Notes: generated by a model from the sequence alone, not told the origin. A stretch of DNA of 64,000 nucleotides from Thermosphaera aggregans DSM 11486 (GCF_000092185.1 NC_014160.1:806001-870000), one strand, 5' to 3'; positions 8,026-17,580 are shown, numbered from the stretch's first letter. Numbers and translations are program-made.

Positions 8026-8946
8026 ATGACTACTACTCCTCGAGACGATCCAGTGGTTAGGAAGGTATTCGAGACCTATGAGCCCGTTGTTAAACGTAGG
8101 GAGAGGATTAGGGATCCTGAGAAGATCATTGAGGTTTTGAGAAGCGAGTTTAAACTCGTCGTCAAGCCATACATTGTCTACTTGACGATCGCATCCTTCA
8201 TGAACAATCGCCCTGTACTCTACGAGGGTCCTCCTGGAACTGGGAAGACCGAGATAGGCGAAGCCATACTCTACCTATGGTCTGGCAAAACACCTTTCAT
8301 ACTGCCGTGTAGCGAGAACTACGACGAGTACAGGGTTATAGGGGATTTCCACCCCGCCATGGCGATGGCGAAGGGGTTTAACGAGGAGAGCTTCATCCCG
8401 AGGCCGCTTCTCGCAGCCTTAATCATGGGGACAGGAGTCCTCATAGACGAGATAAGGAGGAGTAGTGAGGAATTCCAGAACATGCTTCTCGACGTTATAG
8501 ATAAGAGAAGGATTATCATTCCAGAGCTGAAGAAGGTTTACAGCCAGAGTGGCGACGAATTCCAGGTGGTATTGACCAGTAACCCTCTCGACATAGCTCA
8601 GGGAGAACTTAGCGACGCCTTCCTGAGAAGGGTTGTAAGAGTGGAGTTCAAATACCCCAGTGTCGAGGAGGAGTATGAGATAGTGAGGCTCAAGCTTGGC
8701 TCACTCTTCGGGAAGCTAAGGGATGATGATGTTTTGAAAGCAATATCCATAGTTAACAAGTTGAGGGAGAAGGCTAATTACAAGCCCGGGATATCCGACA
8801 CTGTTACATGGCTCACGATGGCGGCGCTTCTCGCGGAGGCGAGGAGTAGGGAGAGGGTTGGAGACGAGGAGTTGAGGCAGGCTGGCTTGTCAGTACTGTT
8901 AAAGAACCCTGAGGACGAGGAACTGGTTAATGAAGTCCTACGGTGA
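8026..8946 (+). CDS. MoxR-family AAA+ ATPase (VWA partner)
   Basis: A 306-residue AAA+ protein with Walker A GPPGTGKT at residues 68-75, Walker B VLIDEIRR, and sensor 1 VVLTSNPLD followed by an arginine-finger region DAFLRRVVRV. MoxR-family ATPases work as chaperone-like remodelers with VWA-domain partners, and the next gene, overlapping by 17 bases, encodes one. The pair interrupts the conserved uL2-uS19 order. The start could be GTG 8053 instead (see the TATA-like element just upstream). Confidence 0.85.
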   Translation: MTTTPRDDPVVRKVFETYEPVVKRRERIRDPEKIIEVLRSEFKLVVKPYIVYLTIASFMNNRPVLYEGPPGTGKTEIGEAILYLWSGKTPFILPCSENYDEYRVIGDFHPAMAMAKGFNEESFIPRPLLAALIMGTGVLIDEIRRSSEEFQNMLLDVIDKRRIIIPELKKVYSQSGDEFQVVLTSNPLDIAQGELSDAFLRRVVRVEFKYPSVEEEYEIVRLKLGSLFGKLRDDDVLKAISIVNKLREKANYKPGISDTVTWLTMAALLAEARSRERVGDEELRQAGLSVLLKNPEDEELVNEVLR

Positions 8947-10828
8947 GGAATCACCTGAAGTTTTGAAGAAGGAGTTTTCGAGAAGAGTAGAGGATTGGAT
9001 TCGGGAAGCCTTTAAAGAAGTCGGAGGAGCAGGGGTCTCCGTAGACAGGGTCATTCTTTACGTCAAGCTCGGCCTCACGTTAGAGGGGTTGCTCAGGAGT
9101 CGCGAGCAGGTGGGGCAGTACAAGGATCTCCTTAGGAGCGCCCTGGGGCTTAAACCAGCGGGGAAGACCGGGGAGGAGGTGTTAGCGTCTTTCAGCCTTG
9201 ATCAATCATTCCAGGCAAGGCTTTCCAGGTCCAAGACCGTGAGGATTTCAGACCTGCTAGGCAAGGATTCAACGCCGCAACAGGTAATGGAGTATATTTG
9301 GTACAGGAAAACCGGGGTTATTCGGAGAAGCCGTAACGGGGGCTTCATCGTAGATGCTGAGCGCTTGAAAAGCATTGGTTCTAAGGGCTCGATCACTGTT
9401 AAAGACCTCAACAAGTATCTTGGAGAAGTACCCAGCCAGCTCTGGGGCAAGATCATCTCAGGCAGCGTACTGGGGAGGATGTCGAGGGATGAGATAGTGG
9501 AGTTTGCGAGCAGGTTTTACGGTAGGAACCCCGGGGTTGACAAGAGAATTGACCATGAGATCGCTTCAAGGCTGAACGCTGGGTGGAGGCCTAGCCTTAA
9601 CGAGTACCGTAGGATAGAGAGGGTTGTGAGCAAGGTTTCCCCGAGGCTGAGGGCCAGCGCGTTGCTCCCATACATGCTCCCCCAGGTTGACGCCGCCCTC
9701 CTGTCGAGAGATGATATATCCCGGCTCGCGAAAAGGATTGAGGAGTTGTCGTTGAAGGATAGGTGGAGGATTATTGACAAAATATATAAGAACCCCGGGT
9801 ACGAGCCTCTGCTAAACCAGCTCGGGGTTTTCTCCTTAGCAGGCATTGGAAACCCTGAGAGGCTCGGCGAGCCCTTGCGTTCCAAATCCCTGCTCGGGCA
9901 ATCACTCATGAACTACATAGTATTCCTCCTCACGCGCGACCCCTCATACCTCGACTACTCGATATACCTGGCCTCCAGGGTGAACACGGAGGCCTTGGAG
10001 CCGGGTCTGAGAAGGCTTCACGAGGGCTTACTAGCCGGGGATTCCAGGAGGCTCATAACCATTATTGCTAGGCAGGACCCTGCTGAAGCAGTTGAGGCAT
10101 TATCGTACAAGGTGTGGGAGTATGCTTCAACCAGGGGTAGGCTCGAGGTTGAATCCAGCTTGCTGAGGAGGGCTGTTGAAATAGGTTGCATGATCCTGAG
10201 CAGGGCTTGGGCCCGGAGAGGCGTTGCGGCTGAGTGGAGGGCTTCGTTCAGGAGGGGGAGGGTTGACGTGAGGAAGACAATGTTTAATCATCTTAGAATG
10301 GATGAGTCGATCGTCTACAGGAGGAGGGAGAGAAGGGTTAAGGTTGTGGGCGTCGTTGACGTGAGCGGGAGCATGTCTAGGTTCTCCTTATGGGCTATTC
10401 TCTCCCTCGCCTCCTTAACGCCTGTTTTAAGCGGTGTTGTGATGTTCTCTGAGAAACCCGTCGTATATAAGGCTCCAGGGGTGAAAACCCATAGGTTGCT
10501 TGTGAACTATTTGGAAAACCTCTTCCAACAGGGCTTTAAAGGATACACCAATATCTCCAGCGCTCTCAGGGAGGCTTACAGGTTGAGCTTGAAGACAGGC
10601 TCAAACAGGATTGTCGTTTTCACTGATCTCCAGCAGACAGTGCAAGATGTTGACCCATGGGTTGAGGCGGCCGGGATCACGGGGAGGGGTGTGAGAGTTA
10701 TTGTGATAACTCCCTCCCAGACCGACGATAAGGTTGTCGAGTTGATGAGGAGTGCTGGATGCTTGGTGGAAGTTGTTTCAAGCCCTGAGAAGATACCAAA
10801 GATTTTAAAAAGGAAATTAAATGTTTAA
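8930..10828 (+). CDS. VWA-domain protein, CoxE-like
   Basis: A 632-residue protein with a C-terminal von Willebrand factor A domain. The MIDAS metal site DVSGSMS begins at residue 477 and a second conserved Asp is in VVFTDLQQ. The roughly 450-residue N-terminal part is helical, charged and unassigned. The start ATG 8930 lies within the MoxR gene, so the two are translationally coupled. MoxR/VWA pairs are thought to mature or remodel protein complexes; the substrate is unknown. Its position inside the ribosomal operon is notable. Confidence 0.82.
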   Translation: MKSYGEESPEVLKKEFSRRVEDWIREAFKEVGGAGVSVDRVILYVKLGLTLEGLLRSREQVGQYKDLLRSALGLKPAGKTGEEVLASFSLDQSFQARLSRSKTVRISDLLGKDSTPQQVMEYIWYRKTGVIRRSRNGGFIVDAERLKSIGSKGSITVKDLNKYLGEVPSQLWGKIISGSVLGRMSRDEIVEFASRFYGRNPGVDKRIDHEIASRLNAGWRPSLNEYRRIERVVSKVSPRLRASALLPYMLPQVDAALLSRDDISRLAKRIEELSLKDRWRIIDKIYKNPGYEPLLNQLGVFSLAGIGNPERLGEPLRSKSLLGQSLMNYIVFLLTRDPSYLDYSIYLASRVNTEALEPGLRRLHEGLLAGDSRRLITIIARQDPAEAVEALSYKVWEYASTRGRLEVESSLLRRAVEIGCMILSRAWARRGVAAEWRASFRRGRVDVRKTMFNHLRMDESIVYRRRERRVKVVGVVDVSGSMSRFSLWAILSLASLTPVLSGVVMFSEKPVVYKAPGVKTHRLLVNYLENLFQQGFKGYTNISSALREAYRLSLKTGSNRIVVFTDLQQTVQDVDPWVEAAGITGRGVRVIVITPSQTDDKVVELMRSAGCLVEVVSSPEKIPKILKRKLNV

Positions 10829-10884
10829 AATACAGTCTAGCTTAGAATTAGATAACATACTGCTTACGCGCTGGGTGAACAGGA

Positions 10885-11322
10885 TTGACGCTTAGTATGC
10901 AGGACCTGCCGGTCGAGTGGCGGAAGTTCAGGTATCGAGGATACACTCTCGAGGAGTTATTGAACATGCCTATGGATGACTTGATAAACCTCCTGCCCGC
11001 GAGGCAGAGGAGGAGTTTGAAAAGGGGTTTAACCAAGGCTCAGATAAGGCTCCTCGCAAGGATTAGGAAGGTTAGGAGCAATCCCGAGCTCGCTAAGAAG
11101 GGCGTTGTTAAAACACACGTCAGGGACATGATCATCCTTCCTGAAATGATCGGTTTGACAATAGCTGTTTACAACGGCAAGGAGTTCGTCCCCGTGAAGA
11201 TCTCGCCCGAGATGATAGGGCACTACCTGGGAGAGTTCAGCATCACCACTAAGAAGGTAACCCACGGGGAGCCCGGGCTGAAGGCTACCCGTAGTAGCAG
11301 GTTCGTAGCGCTCGCTAAGTAG
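10885..11322 (+). CDS. rps19: Ribosomal protein uS19
   Basis: A 145-residue archaeal uS19 of the 30S head. It has the typical [16 protein letters not shown]-terminus and [29 protein letters not shown] followed by [15 protein letters not shown] 10885 follows GGGTGA with suitable spacing; ATG 10897 is an alternative. It resumes the ribosomal gene order after the MoxR/VWA insertion. Confidence 0.95.
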   Translation: MTLSMQDLPVEWRKFRYRGYTLEELLNMPMDDLINLLPARQRRSLKRGLTKAQIRLLARIRKVRSNPELAKKGVVKTHVRDMIILPEMIGLTIAVYNGKEFVPVKISPEMIGHYLGEFSITTKKVTHGEPGLKATRSSRFVALAK

Positions 11323-11330
11323 GTGGGATC

Positions 11331-11804
11331 ATGCCTACATGGCATTACTCGGTCAGCTTTCTCGATGAGTCAAAGATTGCTAAGGCGGCCAGGTACGATA
11401 TCCCTGTGTCGATAAAGTACATGAGGGAAATCGCTTATACTTTGAAAGGCATGAAGCTTCAGGATGCTATAAGGTTCCTGGAAGACGTTTTGAAGATGAG
11501 GCAAGCCGTCCCCTTCAGAAGGTATACGGGCAAGCTAAGCCATAAGAGAGGCTTGGCTGACAGGTTTAAATGGCCTATTGGAAGGTACCCTGTGAAAGGA
11601 GCCAAGTACATGCTCGAGGTTTTAAGGAATGTGGAGGCTAACGCGGAGAACAAGGGCCTAGACAAGGAGAAGCTCGTGATAATTCACATAGCCGCTCACA
11701 AAGGGCTTACTTTAAAGAGATATATGCCGAGGGCTTTCGGAAGGACAACTCCTAAGTATAGGAGGATGAGCAATGTCGAGGTAATTGTTAAAGAGGTGGG
11801 TTAG
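11331..11804 (+). CDS. rpl22: Ribosomal protein uL22
   Basis: A 157-residue archaeal uL22 that reaches into the exit tunnel. It shows MKLQDAIRFLEDVLKMRQAVPFRRYT and the C-terminal hairpin HKGLTLKRYMPRAFGRTTP. The ATG at 11331 lies eight bases after the uS19 stop, behind GGTGGGA. It is followed one base later by rps3. Confidence 0.95.
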   Translation: MPTWHYSVSFLDESKIAKAARYDIPVSIKYMREIAYTLKGMKLQDAIRFLEDVLKMRQAVPFRRYTGKLSHKRGLADRFKWPIGRYPVKGAKYMLEVLRNVEANAENKGLDKEKLVIIHIAAHKGLTLKRYMPRAFGRTTPKYRRMSNVEVIVKEVG

Positions 11805-11805
11805 C

Positions 11806-12495
11806 ATGGTGGGGCCTAGGGTTAAATCATACTTCCTATCATATGGTTTGAAGAAGCTAATGATTGACGAGTTTCTCGCGAACTATTTCAAGGACGCGGG
11901 ATACGCTGGCGTGGAGGTTTTCAGGACGCCTACAGGGCACAGGGTTGTGATATACGCGGAGTACCCTGGCAGGCTGATTGGAAGGGGTGGGAGCGTTATC
12001 AAGAAGCTGACAACCATTCTACAGACAAGGTTCGGGCTGGAAAACGTTAACATCACTGTCTCACCGGTGATGGATCCCGATTTGAACGCTAGAGTAGTCG
12101 CGTTCAGGATTGTCAGGGCTTTGGAGAAGGAGATACCGTTTAGAAGGGTTATGATGGGAATGTTGAAGAGGATAATGGACGCGGGCGCCGTGGGCGCTGA
12201 GATAATAATCAGTGGTAAGCTGAGGGGTGAAAGGGCTACGTACGAGAAGATGAGAGTGGGCAAGATATACAAGGCAGGCGAGCCAGTTGAATACATTATT
12301 GACAGGGCCGTTGCTAGAGCCTTGTTGAAGCCCGGTATATATGGTGTCGAGGTGTTGATTGTTAAACCGGGGATTAAACTCCCCGATCACGTGGAGATAA
12401 AGCCTGTGAAGCCCGAGGCTTTAAAGCAGGAGGCTCAGCAAGCGGGCGGTGAGGAAAAGGCTTTACAGGAGGGTGGTGGTGTTGAAGGCCAGTGA
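11806..12495 (+). CDS. rps3: Ribosomal protein uS3
   Basis: A 229-residue uS3 of the mRNA-entry site, with the KH domain motif YPGRLIGRGGSVIKKLTTIL (GxxG) and the C-terminal domain GERATYEKMRVGKIYKAGE. The frame is open further upstream, but ATG 11806 sits directly behind the uL22 stop with GAGGTGG seven bases before it. The tail is rich in Glu, Gln and Lys. The last codons overlap the start of rpl29. Confidence 0.95.
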   Translation: MVGPRVKSYFLSYGLKKLMIDEFLANYFKDAGYAGVEVFRTPTGHRVVIYAEYPGRLIGRGGSVIKKLTTILQTRFGLENVNITVSPVMDPDLNARVVAFRIVRALEKEIPFRRVMMGMLKRIMDAGAVGAEIIISGKLRGERATYEKMRVGKIYKAGEPVEYIIDRAVARALLKPGIYGVEVLIVKPGIKLPDHVEIKPVKPEALKQEAQQAGGEEKALQEGGGVEGQ

Positions 12496-12730
12496 GATAA
12501 GGAAGATGACGCCTGAGGAGAGGTTGCTAAAGCTCAACGAGCTCAGGGTGGAGCTGGTTAAGCTGAGGCTTCAGTCTAGAGTCGGCACCTTGACGAACAC
12601 TGCCAGGATTAGGAACGTTAGAAGGGATATCGCGAGAATACTCACCGTTATGCGCGAGGAATCGATCAGAGAGAGGGAGCGGGTCGAGGAGGCTAAGGAG
12701 GGGTTAGCTGTTGAAGAGGAAAAGCAGTAA
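12482..12730 (+). CDS. rpl29: Ribosomal protein uL29
   Basis: An 82-residue two-helix uL29, located beside uL23 at the tunnel exit. It begins LKASEIRKMTPEERLLKLNE and contains RVGTLTNTARIRNVRRDIAR. TTG 12482 (or GTG 12479) overlaps the end of rps3 and is preceded by GGGTGGTGG. The C-terminal end overlaps the RNase P protein gene by 20 bases. Confidence 0.93.
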   Translation: MKASEIRKMTPEERLLKLNELRVELVKLRLQSRVGTLTNTARIRNVRRDIARILTVMREESIRERERVEEAKEGLAVEEEKQ

Positions 12731-12986
12731 CCTGGTTTACCATGAGCTGATAGGGCTACGGGCACGCGTCATAGAATACCCGGATCCATCCGTGAAGGGT
12801 TTCGAAGGAGTGGTGGTTGATGAAACCCTTAAAACCCTCGTACTGGACAACGGCTTCCGCAGGATACGTGTTTTCAAGGAGAACGGGGTTTTCGAGTTCA
12901 CGCTTCCGGATGGCGGAAGCGTGGTTATTAAAGGGTTTGAAATATTGGGTAGACCTTGGGAACGTGTTAAAATGGTTTTGAGGTAG
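12711..12986 (+). CDS. rnp1: Ribonuclease P protein component 1 (Rpp29/Pop4)
   Basis: A 91-residue Sm-like protein, the archaeal Rpp29 subunit that helps the RNase P RNA remove tRNA 5' leaders. It contains NLVYHELIGLRARVIEYPD, GFEGVVVDETLKTLVL and GRPWERVK. TTG 12711 overlaps rpl29. Its place between rpl29 and rps17 is the standard archaeal arrangement; no eIF1/SUI1 gene sits between rpl29 and this gene. Confidence 0.93.
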   Translation: MKRKSSNLVYHELIGLRARVIEYPDPSVKGFEGVVVDETLKTLVLDNGFRRIRVFKENGVFEFTLPDGGSVVIKGFEILGRPWERVKMVLR

Positions 12987-12992
12987 GTTTGC

Positions 12993-13346
12993 ATGAGCAG
13001 GGTTAGGGTTAACAATATAGGTTTAGCGGGCTTGAACCCGCCGGAGAAGACGTGCGAGGATCCCAAATGCCCTTGGCACGGGCACGTGAAGGTTAGAGGG
13101 GTCGTGTTAACCGGTGTGGTGAGTAAGAGAAAGGCTCACGCAATGGTCGTGGTAAGGCACGACTATCTCCACTACGTTAAGAAGTTCATGAGGTATGAGA
13201 AGAGGAAGAAGCATATTCACGCCCACCTCCCGCCGTGCATAGAGGTTAGGGAGGGCGACACTGTAGTAATAGGTGAGACCCGGCCCCTCTCCAAGACTGT
13301 TTCATTCGTCGTGCTTGGAGTGGTTAAGAAGGAAGGTGGTGTCTGA
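12993..13346 (+). CDS. rps17: Ribosomal protein uS17
   Basis: A 117-residue archaeal uS17 (OB fold, 16S rRNA 5' domain). It carries the archaeal N-terminal extension [21 protein letters not shown] and the conserved [20 protein letters not shown] ... [15 protein letters not shown]. The ATG at 12993 has GAGGTAGG upstream; the TGA overlaps the ATG of rpl14. Confidence 0.96.
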   Translation: MSRVRVNNIGLAGLNPPEKTCEDPKCPWHGHVKVRGVVLTGVVSKRKAHAMVVVRHDYLHYVKKFMRYEKRKKHIHAHLPPCIEVREGDTVVIGETRPLSKTVSFVVLGVVKKEGGV

Positions 13347-13774
13347 TGGGTGCTAAGAGAGCTGTAGCGGGCAAGCCAGCCTTTTCTAGGAGGAGGGTTA
13401 ACACAGGGCTACAGGTTCAAACAATAGCCAAGGTGGCTGACAACAGCGGTGCTAAGGAAGTAATGATCATCGGCGTCCCAGGCTATCATGGAAGGCTGAG
13501 GAGGGTTCCACCAGCCGGCGTGGGAGACCTTGTCGTGGTAAGCGTTAAGAAAGGGATCCCGGAGATGAGGAAGCAGGTGTTTAAAGCAATAGTTGTGAGG
13601 CAGAGGAGGCCTTATAGAAGGGCCGACGGCACCTGGATTGCTTTCGAGGATAACGCGGTAGTCATACTGACTCCTGAGGGAACGCCTAAGGGGAGCGAGA
13701 TCAGGGGTCCCATTGCCAGGGAGGCTGCTGAGAGGTGGCCCCAGATAGCTAACCTGGCTTCAATGATTATCTAG
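13346..13774 (+). CDS. rpl14: Ribosomal protein uL14
   Basis: A 142-residue uL14, a subunit-interface protein. It contains [38 protein letters not shown] and [23 protein letters not shown] 13346 overlaps the rps17 stop (TGATG) behind GGAAGGTGG. Confidence 0.97.
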   Translation: MGAKRAVAGKPAFSRRRVNTGLQVQTIAKVADNSGAKEVMIIGVPGYHGRLRRVPPAGVGDLVVVSVKKGIPEMRKQVFKAIVVRQRRPYRRADGTWIAFEDNAVVILTPEGTPKGSEIRGPIAREAAERWPQIANLASMII

Positions 13775-13785
13775 GAGGTGTGAGA

Positions 13786-14184
13786 ATGGCTGTCACAGCT
13801 TCACATAAACCGGGCAAGCAGAGGAAGGCTCTCGTTGAGATGCCCTTGCACTTGAGGAGGAAGCTTTTAACAGCAAGGCTCAGCGATGAGTTGAGAGAGA
13901 AGTATGGTGTTAAGAGGCTTCCCGTTAGAAAAGGCGACACCGTGCTCGTTATGAGAGGGGATTTCCAGGGAGCTGAAGGCAAGGTTGTTAAAGTGGATTT
14001 GAAAAGAGTGAGGATCTTCATAGAGGGTGTTCAGAAGAAGAAGGCGGATGGAACCCCCGTCTACGTTCCAATCCACCCTAGTAAGGTCATGATTACCAAG
14101 CTCGACCTTAGCGACAAGCTCCGCCTCAAGATTGTAGAGAGGCGGAGGGGTAGGACGGAGGAGTCGAAGCAGGAGGGTGAGTAG
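13786..14184 (+). CDS. rpl24: Ribosomal protein uL24
   Basis: A 132-residue archaeal uL24 with a KOW motif ([20 protein letters not shown]), an initiator of 50S assembly. A GTG at 13780 is in frame, but it is part of the AGGAGGTG ribosome binding site, so ATG 13786 is the start. Followed two bases later by rps4e. Confidence 0.95.
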   Translation: MAVTASHKPGKQRKALVEMPLHLRRKLLTARLSDELREKYGVKRLPVRKGDTVLVMRGDFQGAEGKVVKVDLKRVRIFIEGVQKKKADGTPVYVPIHPSKVMITKLDLSDKLRLKIVERRRGRTEESKQEGE

Positions 14185-14186
14185 TC

Positions 14187-14945
14187 ATGGGTAGTATGGG
14201 AGGAAGCAAGCATTTAAAATCCATAGCAGCCCCGAGGTATTGGCCAATACTCAGGAAGGAGTATAAATGGGTTGTCAAGCCAAGCCCCGGTCCACACGCA
14301 ATAGCCAGGTCAATCCCGCTACTCCTGATCGTGAGGGATGTGCTAAGGCTGGCTAAAACGGGGAAGGAAGCCAGGAGGCTGATCAGTGAGGGGTATTTCA
14401 AAATAGACGGCAAGGTGAGGAGGGATTACAAATTCCCCGTGGGAATGATGGATGTCATCGAAGTAGTGGGCACTAACGAGTACTATAGGGTTGTACCAGT
14501 CCCGACCAAAGTCCTAGACCTCGTGAAGATTGCGAAGGAGGAGGCTTCATTCAAGCTTGTTAGAATTGAGGATAAGACAACCGTTAAGAACGGGCACATA
14601 CAGTTAAACCTTCACGACGGCAGGAACATTCTCGTCAGGGTGAGCGATCCCAGGAACCCTGTCGAAGACGTCTATGAAACACTGGGCACACTCCAGATAG
14701 CGTTGCCCGGTCAGGAAATACTCAACTACATCCAGTTGAAAGAAGGAGTTATAGCCATAATCTCCGGTGGCAGAAACGTTGGGAGAGTTGGCAGGATAGT
14801 ATCGATACACAGGGGTATGAGGAGGCATAGGAGTATTGTAACCATTGAGGATAAGAATGGCGTAAAGGTTCAGACAAGCCTTGACTACATCTTCCCAATA
14901 GGTGTTGAGAAACCGTTGATAACGCTTCCCGAGGGTGCTTGGTGA
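14187..14945 (+). CDS. rps4e: Ribosomal protein eS4
   Basis: A 252-residue eS4 (archaea/eukaryote-specific 30S protein). N-terminal [17 protein letters not shown], an S4-like RNA-binding segment and a KOW-type region [21 protein letters not shown] 14187 is behind GGAGGGTGAG; ATG 14196 is an alternative. The TGA overlaps the start of rpl5. Confidence 0.96.
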   Translation: MGSMGGSKHLKSIAAPRYWPILRKEYKWVVKPSPGPHAIARSIPLLLIVRDVLRLAKTGKEARRLISEGYFKIDGKVRRDYKFPVGMMDVIEVVGTNEYYRVVPVPTKVLDLVKIAKEEASFKLVRIEDKTTVKNGHIQLNLHDGRNILVRVSDPRNPVEDVYETLGTLQIALPGQEILNYIQLKEGVIAIISGGRNVGRVGRIVSIHRGMRRHRSIVTIEDKNGVKVQTSLDYIFPIGVEKPLITLPEGAW

Positions 14946-15520
14946 TGTCTACCACAGCAGTGTTAACACCTGGTGTAGAGAAAAAGATCATTGAGAAATG
15001 GAACAGCAACCCGATGCTTAAGCCGAGGATAAGCAAGGTTACGGTCAACATTGGAGTAGGAGCGGAGACCGATAGGCTTCCAAAGGCTTTAAAAGTCCTC
15101 GAGGAGTTGACGGGCGCCAAGCCTGTTCCGAGAAGGGCGAAGAAGACTATTAAGGACTTCAACATTAGGAAGGGCGAGAATATTGCTGCAATAGTCACGT
15201 TGAGAGGCGCCAGGGCCAGGGAGTTCCTCCGCAAGGTTTTCGAAACCCTCGGCTACAGGCTGAAAGCCTCCTACTTCGACGATTACGGAAACGTTAGCGT
15301 GGGGATTAAGGAGCACATACACATGCCGGGCGTGAGATACGACCCCGAGATAGGTGTTTTCGGGATGGACGTTGCGATCACTATTGAGAGACCCGGCTAC
15401 AGGATTATGAGGAGGAAGCGTTGCAGGAAGAAGAGGGTTCCCAGGAGGCACCGTGTCAACAAGCTTGAGGCAATGGTTTTCCTGAAGAACGAGTTCGGGG
15501 TTGAAATAGTGGGTGAGTAG
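14945..15520 (+). CDS. rpl5: Ribosomal protein uL5
   Basis: A 191-residue uL5 that binds 5S rRNA and contacts P-site tRNA. Contains [40 protein letters not shown] and [21 protein letters not shown] 14945 overlaps the eS4 stop (TGATG) and follows GAGGGTG by six bases; further in-frame TTG/GTG codons just upstream are less well placed. Confidence 0.96.
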   Translation: MSTTAVLTPGVEKKIIEKWNSNPMLKPRISKVTVNIGVGAETDRLPKALKVLEELTGAKPVPRRAKKTIKDFNIRKGENIAAIVTLRGARAREFLRKVFETLGYRLKASYFDDYGNVSVGIKEHIHMPGVRYDPEIGVFGMDVAITIERPGYRIMRRKRCRKKRVPRRHRVNKLEAMVFLKNEFGVEIVGE

Positions 15521-15521
15521 G

Positions 15522-15686
15522 ATGGGCAAGTTCAAGCCTCCTAAAATACACAAGTACGGGCGTGGAGTACAGGAGTGCCAGAGATGCGGCTCAAGAGACG
15601 CTGTCATACAAGCATACGGGCTCTACCTGTGCAGGCAGTGTTTCCGCGAAGTAGCGGGGACGATTGGGTTTAAGAAGTATAGTTAA
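15522..15686 (+). CDS. rps14: Ribosomal protein uS14, zinc-binding
   Basis: A 54-residue protein from ATG 15522 to TAA 15684-15686, beginning MGKFKPPKIHKYGRGVQECQ. Cys19, Cys22, Cys37 and Cys40 form the two CxxC pairs of the zinc-ribbon form of uS14, followed by FREVAGTIGFKKYS. GGGTGAG precedes it. It is short, but its identity is clear from sequence and from its place between rpl5 and rps8. Confidence 0.96.
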   Translation: MGKFKPPKIHKYGRGVQECQRCGSRDAVIQAYGLYLCRQCFREVAGTIGFKKYS

Positions 15687-15727
15687 AAGGTGGTGTGGGG
15701 ATTCTAAGAGGGAGAGGTGTTTAACCC

Positions 15728-16129
15728 ATGGTGGTTATGGACACGCTTTCAAACGCTCTTTCAGCAATACAGAACGCTGAGGTAAGGGCGAAGAGCGAGG
15801 TAGTACTATGGCCTGCTTCCAAGCTTGTTTTAAACGTTCTAAGGGTTTTGCAGAAAGAGGGGTACGTCGGAGAGTTCGAGTACATAGACGACGGGAGATG
15901 GGGGAAGATAAAGGTTCAGCTTCTCGGGAGGATTAACAAGATAGGTGTTGTGAAGCCGAGGCACCCGGTTTCATACAGGGAGCTCGAGGAGTTCCCCGAG
16001 TGGCTTAAGAGATACCTGCCAGCCTACAACATCGGCATTCTAATAGTGAGCACGCCCCAAGGGGTTATGTCGCACAAGGAGGCTGTTGAGAAGAAAACGG
16101 GTGGTGTACTACTAGCCTACTGTTACTGA
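15728..16129 (+). CDS. rps8: Ribosomal protein uS8
   Basis: A 133-residue uS8, which binds the central domain of 16S rRNA early in 30S assembly. Contains [38 protein letters not shown] and the C-terminal [18 protein letters not shown] 15728 is behind GGGAGAGGTG; the 41-bp gap after rps14 is among the longer ones in this operon. Confidence 0.96.
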   Translation: MVVMDTLSNALSAIQNAEVRAKSEVVLWPASKLVLNVLRVLQKEGYVGEFEYIDDGRWGKIKVQLLGRINKIGVVKPRHPVSYRELEEFPEWLKRYLPAYNIGILIVSTPQGVMSHKEAVEKKTGGVLLAYCY

Positions 16130-16139
16130 GGTGGCTCGT

Positions 16140-16694
16140 ATGGTTAGAAGGCTCCATGTTGCTGAAACCGTTGAAATCCCCGAGAACGTCACGGTCGCCA
16201 TTGATGGTTTGAAAGTGACCGTTAAGGGCCCGAAGGGAGAGCTGACCCGGGATTTCTCCTACGCGAGGGATGTAATGTTAAGGCTTGAGGACGGAAAAGT
16301 TGTTGTTGAAACATTCCTAGCGGACAGGCGGAGGAAGGCGTTGACGGGTACGATAGCAGCCCATATAAGAAACATGATAACAGGAGTGACCAAGGGTTAT
16401 CGATACAAGCTTAAGATAATCTCGTCACACTTCCCGATGACAGTCGTGGTTGATGAGAAGAACAGGATTGTGAGGATAAAGAACTTCATAGGTGAGAAGG
16501 CCGATAGGATTGCGAAAATTTACGGAAACGCCAAGGTCAAGGTCAGCGGGAGCGATGTGATAGTTGAAGGGTTAGACATAGAAGGGGTTGGGTTGACAGC
16601 CGCGAGCATTGAGAGGGCTACGAAAATACCTGACAGGGATAGGCGTGTTTTCTCCGATGGAATATTCATTTACGAGAAGGGTGAGGCTGAATGA
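16140..16694 (+). CDS. rpl6: Ribosomal protein uL6
   Basis: A 184-residue archaeal uL6, near the factor-binding site. Contains ETVEIPENVTVAIDGLKVTV, the segment KGPKGELTRDF and a second repeat HFPMTVVVDEKNRIVRIKNF. GTG 16131 is in frame but lies within the GAGGTGG ribosome binding site, so ATG 16140 is the better start. The stop overlaps rpl32e (ATGA). Confidence 0.95.
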   Translation: MVRRLHVAETVEIPENVTVAIDGLKVTVKGPKGELTRDFSYARDVMLRLEDGKVVVETFLADRRRKALTGTIAAHIRNMITGVTKGYRYKLKIISSHFPMTVVVDEKNRIVRIKNFIGEKADRIAKIYGNAKVKVSGSDVIVEGLDIEGVGLTAASIERATKIPDRDRRVFSDGIFIYEKGEAE

Positions 16695-17116
16695 GCAGTG
16701 ACTTCGAAAGATTATTGAGACTCAGGAGTGAGATGAACAAGGAGAGGCCAGAGTTCCTCAGGCATTTATGGTGGAAGAAGCCGAAGTTCAAGAATGAGCC
16801 GAAGTGGAGGAAGCCTAAGGGAATAGATAATAAGATGAGGAGGCAGCTTAAAGGATTCCCGCCGGTTGTTAAAATAGGTTATAGGGGTCCAAGCCTCGTC
16901 AGGGGCCTTCACCCAACCGGTTTGAAACCCGTCGTGGTTCACAACGTGAGCGAGCTTGAAGGATTGAATCCTGCTACAACAATAATCTACATATCAGGTA
17001 GCGTCGGGCTGAGGAAGAAGGTTGAAATATTTAACGCGGCATCATCTAAGGGGTTCAGGGTTGCCAACCCGCCCAGAATCATCCAGCCCTCAACAACCGG
17101 AGGTGTTGGTCAATGA
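16691..17116 (+). CDS. rpl32e: Ribosomal protein eL32
   Basis: A 141-residue eL32. Shows RPEFLRHLWWKKPKFKNEPK, KPKGIDNKMRRQLKGFPPVV and IGYRGPSLVRGLHPTGL. ATG 16691 overlaps the uL6 stop. Its stop overlaps the rpl19e start, again ATGA coupling. Confidence 0.96.
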   Translation: MSSDFERLLRLRSEMNKERPEFLRHLWWKKPKFKNEPKWRKPKGIDNKMRRQLKGFPPVVKIGYRGPSLVRGLHPTGLKPVVVHNVSELEGLNPATTIIYISGSVGLRKKVEIFNAASSKGFRVANPPRIIQPSTTGGVGQ

Positions 17117-17571
17117 GCGATCTATCCCTTCAGAAGAGGCTTGCAGCCGAGATTCTCGGAGTAGGGGTTTCGAGAATAAGGATTGACCCGGCAAGAGCGG
17201 ATGAGGTAAGCGGTGCGATAACTAGGGAGGAGGTTAAGAGACTGTTAAAGGAAGGTGCGATATGGGTTGAGCCCGTACACGGTATTGCAGGCGTCAGCTC
17301 CAAGGTTAGGAAAACCCAGAGGGCTAAGGGCAGGAGGAGGGGTCAGGGTAAGAGGAAGGGTGTTAAAACAGCAAGGCTCGACGAGAAGGAGGCGTGGGCT
17401 AACAGGATTAGAAAGATGAGAAGGTTCCTCAGATATCTCAGGGACAAAAACCTTATCGATAAAAGGACTTACAGGAGGCTTTACAGGCTTGCAAAGGGCG
17501 GTGCTTTCAAGAACTTATCATCCCTCAAGCTGTACTTGAAGGAGAATAAGATTTTGAAGGAGGTTAAGTAG
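17113..17571 (+). CDS. rpl19e: Ribosomal protein eL19
   Basis: A 152-residue, very basic eL19. Contains LSLQKRLAAEILGVGVSRIR, the basic stretch KTQRAKGRRRGQGKRKGVK and a C-terminal helical part RKMRRFLRYLRDKNLIDKR. The ATG at 17113 overlaps the eL32 stop. It takes part in an intersubunit bridge in archaeal/eukaryal ribosomes. Confidence 0.96.
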   Translation: MSDLSLQKRLAAEILGVGVSRIRIDPARADEVSGAITREEVKRLLKEGAIWVEPVHGIAGVSSKVRKTQRAKGRRRGQGKRKGVKTARLDEKEAWANRIRKMRRFLRYLRDKNLIDKRTYRRLYRLAKGGAFKNLSSLKLYLKENKILKEVK

Positions 17572-17580
17572 GTGTTTTAA

